From the NCBI GenBank assembly GCA_024220525.1, contig JAMYWO010000077.1, forward strand, positions 88,138 through 152,137: 64,000 bases of DNA, given 5' to 3'. Under the pieces are notes generated by a model, which saw only the letters and a program-made list of their open reading frames with translations, made no database searches and was not told the origin of the DNA. Positions 1 through 11,001 of this stretch are shown piece by piece (the first letter of the stretch is position 1; the number at the start of each line of letters is the position of its first letter). The translations under genes were made by a program, and so were the position numbers. The DNA is from Cochliopodium minus. Lineage: Eukaryota; Discosea; Himatismenida; Cochliopodiidae.

Positions 1-863
1 ATATCTTCTCAATTTCTTTCACAATATCAATTATGAATCGATTTGAACTCATCCATTCAATATATAACATTTATATCGCTGAACAATTTTTTTTAACGTA
101 ATAAAATATTTAATTGTTGAAAAAAATAAAGTTTTTGAAGCAAATATACCAAAGAACAACCCAATAGTCAAAAAAAGGGATTCAGGATTGAATATATATC
201 TCAAATTGGGAGTGATAAATTCGAATGGAGAATGGATATCTGAGACAATATACACCAAATGAAAATAATTGGTTATATCATTTATGAATCGATTTGAAAT
301 ATCTTGTCAATTGAGGGATTTTCATCACTGTGAAAAGAATGATAAATTCTCATTTCTTTCATATTACAGTGGTGCACAACAAATAATTAAATCAAAAATA
401 ATATTAAAAAAATAGTTGATAATTTAAAAAGAATTCATTTATACAATTGGACCCTAAATCAAAGCTTTTTTTGGTATATTTCAATATATTTTTCCATTAT
501 ATATACAGCATAAAATTTTTTGAAGATCCTCAATTTTTTATTTAAAGTTATAGTATAAATTATGTTCTTATTGCGATAAACCTTTTCATAATATTGAAGA
601 TGAATTGAAATACTTTGTCAAGAATGTGAAATTTGTATATATGAATCAAATTTATTTATAAATGATCAAATGAACAACATATTTTTTGAAAATGAACAAA
701 TCCCATCAATTTTCTTTCGCAAATACAAAAGGATAATGATTTAAATAGAACATTAGATAGCCAACCTCACCAGGCCATCACAAAATCACTCTCCCCTTCC
801 TCAATCTTCCCAATCTCTTTCTCCCATTACTCAAATACATTATTCCTAATTCTCTTCCTTCAG
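1..863. other. A+T-rich stretch with no supported gene
   Basis: I see no start, splice pattern or protein-like reading frame that I would defend. A 69-codon minus-strand frame at 49-258 is low-complexity and hydrophobic and has no recognisable family. The words around 30-50 and 280-300 share the sequence atgaatcgatttgaa, so there is a small local duplication. The stretch may be intergenic or the end of a gene lying outside the window. Confidence 0.5.
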
Positions 864-1111
864 GTCAGTCCCCTTCGCAACCCTTTTTTCATTCTCACTC
901 CCAATATGTCCCTCCCACCCCTCCTACAATCGTGAGATCCACTGACCTTTCTCCTACTGCTGTTTCTCAAATTCCGCGATCTGTATTTTCATTAAAAGAC
1001 AACAAGTTGCACCTGGGTATCTCCATCGAAGACTACTTGAATAGAAATGCCAATAGTTTCGACAAACAGCTCACATTGGTGGTAAATAAAGAAGATCTTA
1101 AAAAAAATTAA
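864..1111 (+). pseudogene. Orphan coding-like exon, function unknown
   Basis: After a good acceptor (ttccttcag) there is an open frame of about 80 codons that ends at TAA. It is clearly less A+T-rich than its surroundings and begins with a Ser/Pro/Gln-rich stretch, followed by a more ordinary region containing SLKDNKLHLGISIEDYL. No start exon could be found upstream, and the frame runs out into poly-A sequence. It is either the last exon of a gene whose other exons I cannot place or a relic of one. No family was recognised. Confidence 0.3.
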
Positions 1112-1312
1112 AAAAATAGTAAAAATGTTTTAAATTTAAATTAAATTCATTTTAATTAAAACAAATATGTTATAAAATTTTTAATTCAAAAAACAATTTT
1201 GTATTTTTAATGAAGGTCTCATATTATCATCTATTCTTTAAAAAGTACTTCAACTTCTTTTGCGAGTTCCTTCAATTGTTTTAATGTTTCTTCATCTTCT
1301 TTTTTTTGTTGA

Positions 1313-2172
1313 TCAGATCACAACTTTGTCTTTTTCTACTAATCTTTTTCTCTTTTTTATTTTTGCAGATTGATCTTTCTTTTTTTGTAAAACAGGAAGA
1401 CCAACAAGCATCCCATTCAGAAAGGTATCATAGAAAAAAGAAAAGCGAAGAATCCCTTTGTTACTTATCTTTCCTACATCAAAGAGAATTGAAATTTTGA
1501 ATTTAAACTCTGACACCCTCTTGTTGAGCTGGTCATCGCCAAATTTGATGCAAATTCTGTGCAAATCGACATCTCTGTGCTCGAGTGGCAAATCGTTCAA
1601 CTTTTTTTCTTGAAAATCTTTTATTATCTTCCTCCTATTTTCGTTTGATTGTTTTTGTTCTATTACATCATAAATAGAAGAGACATTTTCTTCTGATAGC
1701 TTCTTCCAAGAACATGGACGTTTAGAACTTTGTATTATCGCCATATTGACCGGTTGCTTGTGGTGCTTGAATATTGAGAGCAACTCGATTGTTTGTTTCT
1801 CATTGAGGTCCCATACTCTCTTTGGATACTCTTCCTCATTAAATGTGTTGTTTTTAGATTTGGATGCATTCTCTTTTCCCATTTTGGAGGGGTGTGGGAA
1901 ATGCCAAACGAAACTGTCCATTGCACCACTGTTGAAACTCACTTCTACTGTTGGATTTCTGTATCCTTGTATTCCAAATTTGAATCTGTTTCCCAACTCT
2001 TCAAATGCACACATAAGGTAATACAGGGTTTGAGGATCAAAGTTTTGGGCGTAAGAGTATCCAGATGATTGTTTATCCACTTCGATCATTTCTTGATCGA
2101 TGCAAATATTTAAATTAAAATCTAAAAAATTAAATATTTTAATCAACCCAAATTGAGGAATATACCTTCCAT
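1313..2172 (-). CDS. Unrecognised ~270-residue protein with a 7-nt coding first exon
   Basis: A long minus-strand frame covers nearly the whole gene. The frame as it stands has no good ATG, but an intron at about 2105-2165 with a donor (gtatat) and acceptor (ttttttag) joins ATGGAAG to the body. The protein then begins MEDFNLNICIDQEM. The body has a mixed alpha/beta look, with GYSYAQNFDPQTLYYL and a Gly/Asn/Ser patch (VEVSFNSGAMDSFVW). The C-terminus is Lys-rich (KKRKRL), which could be a nuclear signal. I do not recognise the family. Composition and codon use look like a real gene, not a shadow. Confidence 0.55.
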
Positions 2173-2289
2173 TTGAATCTCGGTCTAATAGCGTTAAATT
2201 TTTTTTATTTTATTATTCATATCAACAATAAGATGATTCAATATTATATCTAATAAAAAATGATTTAAATTATCTCATTAAAAAATAGA

Positions 2290-2740
2290 TCAATGAGGAA
2301 AACATCTAGGATTATCAATATGTTGCTTCGGTTTTCCACAAAAATCTCACTGCTTCATTGGAGAGGTCTTGTGAAAATGGATTTCGAGAAAAATCTTCAA
2401 AACTCGAAAAGTTCTTGGCAGAAAAAGAGAAACCAGCAACAAAATCAATTCAACAATGCATCACTTTTCAATATTTCTTTCTGAAGTTTACCATTGCAGC
2501 TCCTACAACCAATAAGCAAGAGCTTTGGAGGGATGGTGAAAAGTGAAGAAGAGGATGGGGATGTCAGTCGCGTTGCCAAATTTGGAACTCAATCGAGATC
2601 TATTTCAAAATTGATGAGCTTTTTTGACCTGGCTAGAAACAATTGGTTATGTTTTCATCTCTCCATTTTGTATTTTTCCTCAATCCCTTTGAATAAAGAA
2701 TACAAGTTTTTGGAAGATCTTGAACCATTAAAATAGGAAA
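2290..2740 (+). pseudogene. Possible decayed gene fragment
   Basis: Protein-like runs occur in two plus-strand frames that shift one into the other: a helical stretch with ASLERSCENGFREKSSKLEK, then a second block with SRSISKLMSFFDLARNNW. No initiating ATG or clean splice sites link them, and no family was recognised. It may be a relic of a host gene or poorly resolved exons. The rest of 2173-2973 holds nothing else I can support. Confidence 0.25.
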
Positions 2741-2973
2741 ATTTACTATTTTTGCAAATTCATCTTGTTGTGAAGATGATGAAGAGAATTGGAGGAAAAT
2801 AGCTGATCTTCCATGTGATGATAAAAAGATGAATTAAATATTTTTATCTTTATAAATCATTATTATATTAATTAATATAATAATGATTTATATTTTTGCA
2901 AGACTTTTCAAATCCTGTTACCATTCTAACTATCGCAAGATTACCTTGTTAAATATATTTTTAATTGGAATTT

Positions 2974-5900
2974 TTAATTTTTTGATTTGTTTTTCAACAA
3001 TTCAATTTTTAAATTTTCAATCATTTCATTCTTTTGTTTGATAAGTTGGTCCTTTTGCTTCAAAAGTTGGATCAAGTTAGTGATATCTAGAGAAGAATAA
3101 TCAGATGAATCTTTGCCTAGATTCTCGAGACTGTTTTCAGATGTTTGGATGATGTTTTCTTTGATAGTTTTAAAATTGGGGCAAAAAGAAAATGAGGGAT
3201 CAAAGAAATTGGTTGGCCATTTGTTGGAGGAAAAAAAGGATGACAAAACTTGAATACAATGTTTAATGTCGCATCTTTGTTTGATATCTTTTCTTGTCAT
3301 GCTATCTATGAGATCTGTCAACAAGGGATCAATCTTTATGCCACATCTCAATAATGTATGAAAGGTGATTCCTAAAGAATAAATATCGGTCCCTAAGTTT
3401 TCCTGATCGGTGTTTTGCTCAGGAGGAGAAAAACCTTCAGTAGAGGTCAAAACTTTTTCAGATCCACTTGTTAGTTTGTAAGCACTTCCAAAATCAATGA
3501 AACAAAAATGCAACAAATCGTTATGCTCAAAACACATGATATTTTCTGGCTTTATGTCTCTATGGATAACGTTTTCGTTTTGCATGATATTAAGCTGCAA
3601 CAAAATGATGTACATCATTCTGCAGAAATCGTACTCGTTCGTTGGTTTATGTTTCTTCAGTGTGCTATCTTTCATAAAAAGTTTTTTTAAATCTTCGCCT
3701 TCTATGTACTCTATCACAATATATTTTGATGGGATTTTCCTGGGAGTACAATCCAGAATGCATATCAGTCTTGAAGTGAGCAAATTTGGAAAATTGTCTT
3801 CAACAAGTTTCAAAGCATTGATCTCTTGTTTCCATGCACTCACATACTCAACTTTTTCGTGTTTCCTTTCTTTGATTGATACAATAGTACCAGTATCCAA
3901 ATGAATTGCCTTGAATATCCTATTTTATAATAAATTAAGATATTTATAATGGAGAAAAAAAAAGTTTACCTTCCAAACCCTCCTTCCGCTACCATTCTCA
4001 ACAACGCAAACTGTTTTTCTATCAAAAAATCTTCTGAACCACAAATACTACAATTTAGAGTGTTTTTGGTGAACATTATTTCATATCCACAGTAAGAACA
4101 CAGCGCTCTGAATACATTTTTGTCCTCTTCGAAATGTAAAGGAACAGATTCTTCTTCTTCTCGAGATCGTTTTTCTGTTTTAAATTTGATTTGTTGAGAA
4201 ACTCCCATCACTGTCAACAAAAATAAATTAAAAATTAAAAAATTTTTGGAAATTAAATAGTTTTTTTGCCCATCCACTTTGTAATAAATTCTTTCACCCT
4301 TTTATGAATAGAATCATAAAGGAGTTGGGGATTGTTATTAGAAATTAAATTTATGTAAACAATCATATTTTGTTTGGAATTTGGATCATTTGATTTCTCA
4401 TAAGAGCTCATTTCCACAACACTACCGTCATCCTCTTTTCCAACTTCCGAAAAGTGAAAAACAAATCCACCCAGGTGATATAGTTCATCGTTCATCATTT
4501 GCTTATCATCATTTCTTATTACGAGTTTACGGATAGACAAATAGAGCATTTTCCAGATGGTGGAAGGTTTAAAGGGGAGTTGATATTCAATTTTCCATTC
4601 AAAATTTTTTTTGAAATTTTGTAGCAAAACTCCGTTTTTTAAGGTTATATTTTGTGGCTTTTTGTTGGGGAAGAGAATGGGAACTAGATAATCTTGTCTT
4701 CCACCTTCAATGTATCTCTTTTTCTTTTTGGGAATGATCAGTTCAAACTCTACCAAAACTTGTTTCAAAAGGACTTTTTTTTCTTTGTTCAAATAATCAC
4801 CACCTACAATCTCGCTGGTGATCCTACCAAACTCTTCTTCTGTTATACAATGGACCATTTGAGATGCAGGAAGGTGGAAATTATTGTAAACACCATCAAA
4901 AATCTGTTTTTTACAACTTTCCAGAGCTGAGAGTAGTGTTTCTTCTTCTTTCAACTTTTGCTCAGCAGTATCCAGGATTAAGAACAATCTTTCCAAACTT
5001 ATTTTGTCCACCACGGATTTTTTTCTTTCCTCTTGCCAAATTTGGTCAAAATCCAATCTTTGATCTACATTCTTTTTTAAATCTTTGATGACAAGTTCAA
5101 GATACTTTTTACAATCCTTAGTTCTCGTATTGTGATTGTTTGATTGCAATTCGTTGTGAATCATTTCCAAAAATTTTTGAATTTTCTTTCTCCCATAGTC
5201 GGTTATCTTCTTAAAAGCAAGGTTGAACCATTTTGGATCTGTAATGATAGTTTCAGCTTTGTCCAGATAAATTATAACTCCTATAAATTTAAATTTTGTT
5301 TGGCGCCATCTAATTTATGAACACAAAATTATTTAATTACCAAGTTTGTGCAAATCGATTAGAATGGAAGATAAATTTTGCAAAGCTTCTTTTGATTGCT
5401 CTTTTTCACTGTAGTGCTCAAGTTTGCTCTTGAGTTTGGAAAGTTTTAAAATGGAATCAGTCTCTTCATTATTATTCTTGGTGAGGTTTTTGATCAAATC
5501 ATACACTATCTTGTGTTTTAGAGTGGTGGAGACAGAATATTCCATGTTTTTATATTCATCAATCAAAATATTTTTGATTTTATCGATTCCCGCTTTTTCA
5601 GTGTTCAATTCTCTGCTGTTTAATGGTAGAAATAGGCAATCTTGACTATTAATCCCTTTGAACCTATGAAAGTTTAGAGTAATTTTGTTTTCTTCAATTG
5701 CCTTTTGTAAAACTTTTTAAAAAATAGTTACAAAAAAGAATGGAGAATTTTAAAAACATTTACGATTGTTGATTTGTAACACCCTTTCCTCAAACTTTTT
5801 TTGTTGTAGCTTTCCCAATATTGAACAATTTTTTTGGAGCAAATCAAACTTTGTTGCGAGCATAATAAAAGAAGCTTCTTTCCCTATTTGTGTTTCTAGG

Positions 5901-8900
5901 AAATGAAACCAATAAACCAGTTTGTTTTTGGATATTAGATCATGTGGCTCATAAGAACAATCAAAAAGAAGCAAATAAATGCAACCACTACTGAAAAAAA
6001 ACGAATGGCCAATATGATATTCTTCGTGACCTTATTTCATGGTTTAATTTAAAATTTGAATAATAATTATTTGTATACCAGCAAAATCCCACAATGAAAA
6101 CAATACTAAACAAATAACAGTTAAATTAAAATTTTAAAAGAATTAAATAAACCTTTGTCATCTTCACTTTTCCAATTATAAATATCTAATAAAAAATATT
6201 AATTAAATAATTTTAATTGTGAAAAACAAATACCAACACCATGTGTCATTTCTTCTTCTTTTTTTTCAGACTGTACATTTTGATAAGCATTTTTGTTTTC
6301 TGTTTTGGTTAATCCCATAAATCTTGTTTTAACTAAAGAAAATTTTAGCAATTATTTTAAAAAAAAAAAAATGTTACAAGAAGTTTTCCCAACCTTTTGA
6401 AAATAAATTTTGATTAAAAATTCAACAGAATTAAATGAAAAAACATACATTCTCACAACCAATAATCATAATTCTTACTCCTTGGAAGGTCCTCTCTCTA
6501 CTTCCAACTATTTCTACTCCATTTTCATCAAAATTAACTATGTATTCTTTCCCATTTTGTACGAGAGTTCCTGTGACTCTTTTACCATTTTTGAATGTCC
6601 CCTTGAAGACATCATTTGAAGCATTAGAAAATATCCAAACCCCGTCAATAGGTTTTCCTTCTTTCAGTTTTCCATCAAATATCCACTCCTTCAGCTCTTC
6701 ATCCACATAAATTGATTCACCTTCTCCCTCCCATTCGCACCCATTCTTCCATACGCCTTCCCAAAATAATTTATCTTTTTTGTTGTATTTCTTTCCATAT
6801 CCTTCCGGTTTTGAATTAACCAATTTCCCTAAAGAATGAATTGCAAGAAATTCTTTTAAAAGAAATAATTTTTTACCTTCAAAAAATCCTTCAATATTTC
6901 CGATTTTCATGTTTATTTTTCCTGTTCCATTTAACTCTTTTCCTTCTTTGACTTGCCCTATCCAATAAAGTCCATTTTTCTTGTAAATAGTCCCTTTACC
7001 ATCCCATTCAACTCCATCCATGTATTTCCCCTCCCAAATCACATCTCCATTATGTATTTTTTTACCTTCTCCATGAGGTTTCCCCATTTTCAAGTTTCCT
7101 TCGAAAGAAATTGCAACATCTTCTAATCGATCTTTTATTTTCAGACATTCGACTAATGTGCAACTACCTTTTCCAGTATTCTGATATTTAATTTTAAATT
7201 TTAAATTAAACAAATTAATTGTGAATTTTTACTTCTATTCCTAGCTTCCATTCTCCTTCCCATATTTTTTGATTATTCTCTTTTAATTTAGTACCTCTAC
7301 CATTTTGCTTTCCTTCAAATAATTCCCCTAAATCAAATTTGATTAAATTAAATCAAAAATTATAAACTAAACCTACCTACGTATCTCCACATTATTTTTG
7401 CTTCTCCTTCATTCCATTGTTGTTTGAGAATAGAATTGGTTTCTATTTCCAAAGATAAGCCTTTCCAATATTTCCCCCTTTTAATTTCCCCCTCAAATTT
7501 AATAATAGATGGATAGATTTTATCATAAATAAACCCACTTCCTTCAAATTCTAAACCTTCCGCCCACTCTCCATACCAAACGATATTATTATTGGAATCA
7601 AATTTTTTCCCAAACCCACAAGGAATACCTTTACAAAAGATCATTGTTTGTAATCAAAAAAAAAAAATTTTTCATTCTTTACCCTTTTTAAAGTGTCCTT
7701 TATAACAAAAAAATGCTCCATTGCTGTCTGTCATGACTATTTCTCCTTCTTGAGGAACTTCAATTTCAAATTCTAAGAAGCTTTTGGTGATATTATAAAT
7801 TTCGAATAAAGTCTCAGTATCAACTACTTGCACTTCCTCAAAATTATTACTATTGATAGTAACTTGAAGTAAGGACAAATTGTTTATTTGATAATGATTA
7901 ACAAATAAACTATTCGATAGATGAGAGGAAATAAGAGATTTTATGTTCGTTTCTATTTTTTCTTTATAATTAATTTTTCCTTCTACTATTTCACTAACTA
8001 CCTCTTCTTCGTCTTTTCTTATCTTTAAAAACAAAAAATTTAATAATTAGAATTGTTCTTAAAAAATTTCCTACCACTTTTATCCTAAATTTAGTTTCAA
8101 ATTTCTTTAAACAGAATTGATTAGATTTTAAATATATTTTCAGTTGATTACTTGTTTCAACATCTCTTGTCCTTGAATCAAACTGATAGGTCCAATTCTT
8201 AGTTCTTCTGGTTTTAACCTGTCATTTTTGTCACCAAATCCCAATTGTCCATTATAATTAGATCCAAACACTTGAAGTTTTTTATTTACTTTTTAAAAAA
8301 ATAAATTTAATTGATTTTTTAAAAATTAAAGAAACAAACTATCAATATAAATGGAATGCCATCCACCAGTTGAAAAATACTTGACTCCTTTTATGATATT
8401 CTCACTTTCTACTTTAAATCCATTCTCCCCAGAAATGTACAATTCGCCATTTTCTGGTTTTTGAAATTATTTACTACAAATAAACAAGTATTAAAAAATT
8501 CTACCTTGTAAATAGTACAACTGTTGTCTACCACAAAAAATATTTTTTATATTTTTATTTTCCAAAAGTGGTCTGTTATTCAAAGTGGTACCAATAAGTT
8601 CATTTTTTCCATAAGAAAATAGATTCCCATCAACTATTTAAAACATTTATAAGATTAAGATTAAAAATTTTAGGAATTATTACATGTGTATAATAATGTA
8701 TGATCGTATCCACAAGATATGCTCTTTGCTTTTATGTTGTCCATTATCAATTTTGGCTTTTCCAAAACTGAGGTCTCTTTAAATTTTATCGAGTGCCCTA
8801 GTTGCCCAAATTTGTTACTCCCAAGTCCGAAGATCTCTTTTTTATCTTTTTTTTTCAAAAAAATAAAATGAATAATTTTAATTATAGTTAAATAAATGTC

Positions 8901-9428
8901 ACCATTGATGAATAGAGCATGATTCAATCCACATGAAAAGAATTCCACTTTATCTATTTCCAATTTGATAAAGATGTTGGAATCTAATCCCATTTCATTG
9001 CATTTCCCCGCAAAATGTATGCTTCCATCATTCACTTGGATTAAAGTGAAATGCTCACTCGCATCTATTTTAACCACATTTGATAAGATTTTGGAAAAAG
9101 ACAAAAGATTGATATGATTTCCTATTCCCAATTGGCCTTCAACATTTCTACCACATCCATATAAATCTCCATTCTCTTGTTATTCAAGTTTTTAAAATTT
9201 TGATAAAAATTCGTAAAAATTATTACCCTCCAAATAAAATGAATGACACCATCCCAAAACAATACACTTTATTTTTTCATTATTCATAATTTTTTTGGGT
9301 GTATTCGAGCTATATGTGTCGCCTGATCCAAATTGCCCGCAATCATTATTTCCAAATGCATAAACATCACCATTCTCCTGTTGGATGATGGTATGCCATG
9401 AAAAACAAGATGTTGTATGTACTTTCAT
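2974..9428 (-). CDS. Giant Roco protein: RCC1 propeller - MORN - ROC GTPase - COR - zinc ribbon - protein kinase
   Basis: About 1,800 residues in some 17 exons, taking ATG at 9428. The domains follow in order. RCC1 repeats (9428-8150) have ENGDVYAFGNNDCGQFGSGD-like units. MORN repeats (7640-6600) have units like YGKKYNKKDKLFWEGVW. The ROC GTPase has a P-loop split by an intron (IIGCEN|VGKTS), a G3 motif LWDFAGHEEY and a G4 motif ATKFDLL. COR (5690-4260) carries ITDPKWF and YLVPILFPNKK. A four-Cys zinc ribbon (CSYC...CSIC) precedes the kinase. The kinase has a Gly loop (GGFGR), SIK lysine, HRDIKPEN, DFG and a PPEQ activation end, so it looks active. In Roco proteins ROC-COR is a GTP-regulated dimer that controls the kinase. 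RCC1 and MORN would take the place of the usual LRR, suggesting protein or membrane docking (inference). One weak point: joining COR to the kinase needs a GC-AG intron near 4265; otherwise there are two abutting genes. Confidence 0.82.
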
Positions 9429-9489
9429 TAAAAAATCCAATTTTTTTAATTTTTTAATTTTACAATCATTTTAAAAGGGAAATATAAAA

Positions 9490-9945
9490 TCATAAATTAC
9501 TCTCATCATTATAATCAAAATCAAGATTCAAAGAAGGGGGATCTGGATAAAAATGATCTTGGCCATCCAAATCTTGATATTTTTTATGATTGATTGATTG
9601 GTTGTTCGATTGTGAAGGGATATTATAATGTTGGTGATTGAAGGTCATCAACTCCTTGGGAGGGATAGGATATGAGAGGAGATCATAATTGAGGTTTAAA
9701 TTTGGATTAAACAAATTGAAGAACGATGGAGGAGGTGGATAAAGGGAATCAGAGGCTTCTGAGTATTCAGATTCCGAGAAATCTGATTCCATGATCGATT
9801 TTTTGGATAGAATTTGAAGAATGATGGGAGGGATAGGTAAATTGGTTTCATTGATGTGTTTTTTTGAAAGAGGGAGATGATATTTCTTCTTGAAGAATTT
9901 ATAATCATCTCTATCTGGGGCAGGTGGGTAAATTATTTCTGACAT
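9490..9945 (-). CDS. Small Pro/Tyr/Asn-rich protein, unknown
   Basis: Single-exon frame of 151 residues starting at ATG (MSEIIYPPAPDRDDY). It is largely disordered in look, with repeated proline clusters (SLYPPPPSFF, HFYPDPPS) and acidic Ser/Glu stretches. Proline clusters of this type can bind WH1/EVH1 or SH3 domains, and WH1 genes lie just downstream in the window. A partnership is only inference. It sits about 60 nt upstream of the Roco gene on the same strand. No family was recognised. Confidence 0.5.
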   Translation of the reverse strand: MSEIIYPPAPDRDDYKFFKKKYHLPLSKKHINETNLPIPPIILQILSKKSIMESDFSESEYSEASDSLYPPPPSFFNLFNPNLNLNYDLLSYPIPPKELMTFNHQHYNIPSQSNNQSINHKKYQDLDGQDHFYPDPPSLNLDFDYNDESNL

Positions 9946-10109
9946 TAAAAAGGAAATTCGATTTTTTTTTTAAATGAAAATTTGGTATAACAGAAATAAA
10001 AAAGCCAACAAATATTCCTTTCATATTCAAACATTTTTGTTTGCACAATTTTTTTATCATCTAAATATAGAGGAGATTAGGTCCCAATAAATGTTTTTAA
10101 ATACATCTT

Positions 10110-10963
10110 TTATTTGTTGATTTCATAAAATTCTTTTATGGATTTGCCATTCAACAAATCTTTAAAGTTGATCTTGTTTATTTTCTTCTTATCTTTGAAA
10201 ATAGGATCCACCACCCGAGAATAAAAATTGATGGAATCTTTTTTATCGATCTTCAGGATATCATAGAGATAATTGATAAAATGATCTTGGAATAACTGAT
10301 TTCCTATTTCCAAATATTCACCAAAATTAGATGCCCAAAATAAAACAGCATCTTCATGTGAATTGGCAAATGCTCCCACCTCTTTTAGTTCTTTTGTTTT
10401 TGTTTTTTTTTCTGAATAGAATTGGGAGATATTACTGAGATCGGAAGACATTCCATTCAGCAATATTGTCTTGAATTCTTTGTTATAAATACCCAATTCC
10501 TTTTCTATGACCTCCAAAATTGTGGGAAAATCTATTTGTAATTGTTTTGAATGGGACAATAATTTTTGGAATCTATAAAGATATGACCGATTAGAATATA
10601 ATTATCAATGATATAATTTACCTATTTAGCTTTGTATATTCTTTTATTTTTATTGTTGCTTCTTCTATTCTTGTTCTGGATGAATTTATACAATTGGTCA
10701 CTTTATAATGAGATAAATTTATTACTCAGTAGAGGGGAAAATTATTTCTTACGAGCTTCGATAAATGATTCATCAGAAAAATCATTGGGAGTTCTATTCT
10801 TGTACTTTATTACATTTTCTGCAAGAAAGGTGAATTGATTTTTTATGAGGACCAAATTATCTTTGGCATCTTCCCATTTATGTTGTAATACTTCCAAGAA
10901 TGTTTTTAAATTGTAGATAGATTGAACCAATCCTGCCATTGCTATGTCTTTTTTCGATTTCAT
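10110..10963 (-). CDS. Unrecognised helical protein, three exons
   Basis: Starts at ATG 10963 (MKSKKDIAMAGLVQS). Splicing at gtaaga, near 10756, and at gtaaat, near 10620, joins three exons into about 245 residues without stops. The N-terminal third is predicted coiled coil (heptad-like LKTFLEVLQHKWEDAKDNL). The C-terminal part has a compact look with DAVLFWASNFGEYLEIG and NFKDLLNGKSIKEFYE. I do not recognise the family. It may be an adaptor or a BAR-like helical bundle, which is a guess. It is divergent from the plus-strand gene that starts 40 nt away, so the two probably share a promoter region. Confidence 0.6.
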
Positions 10964-11001
10964 CTCAATTTTTTATATTTGAAGAAAAAAAAAAAAATTT
11001 G

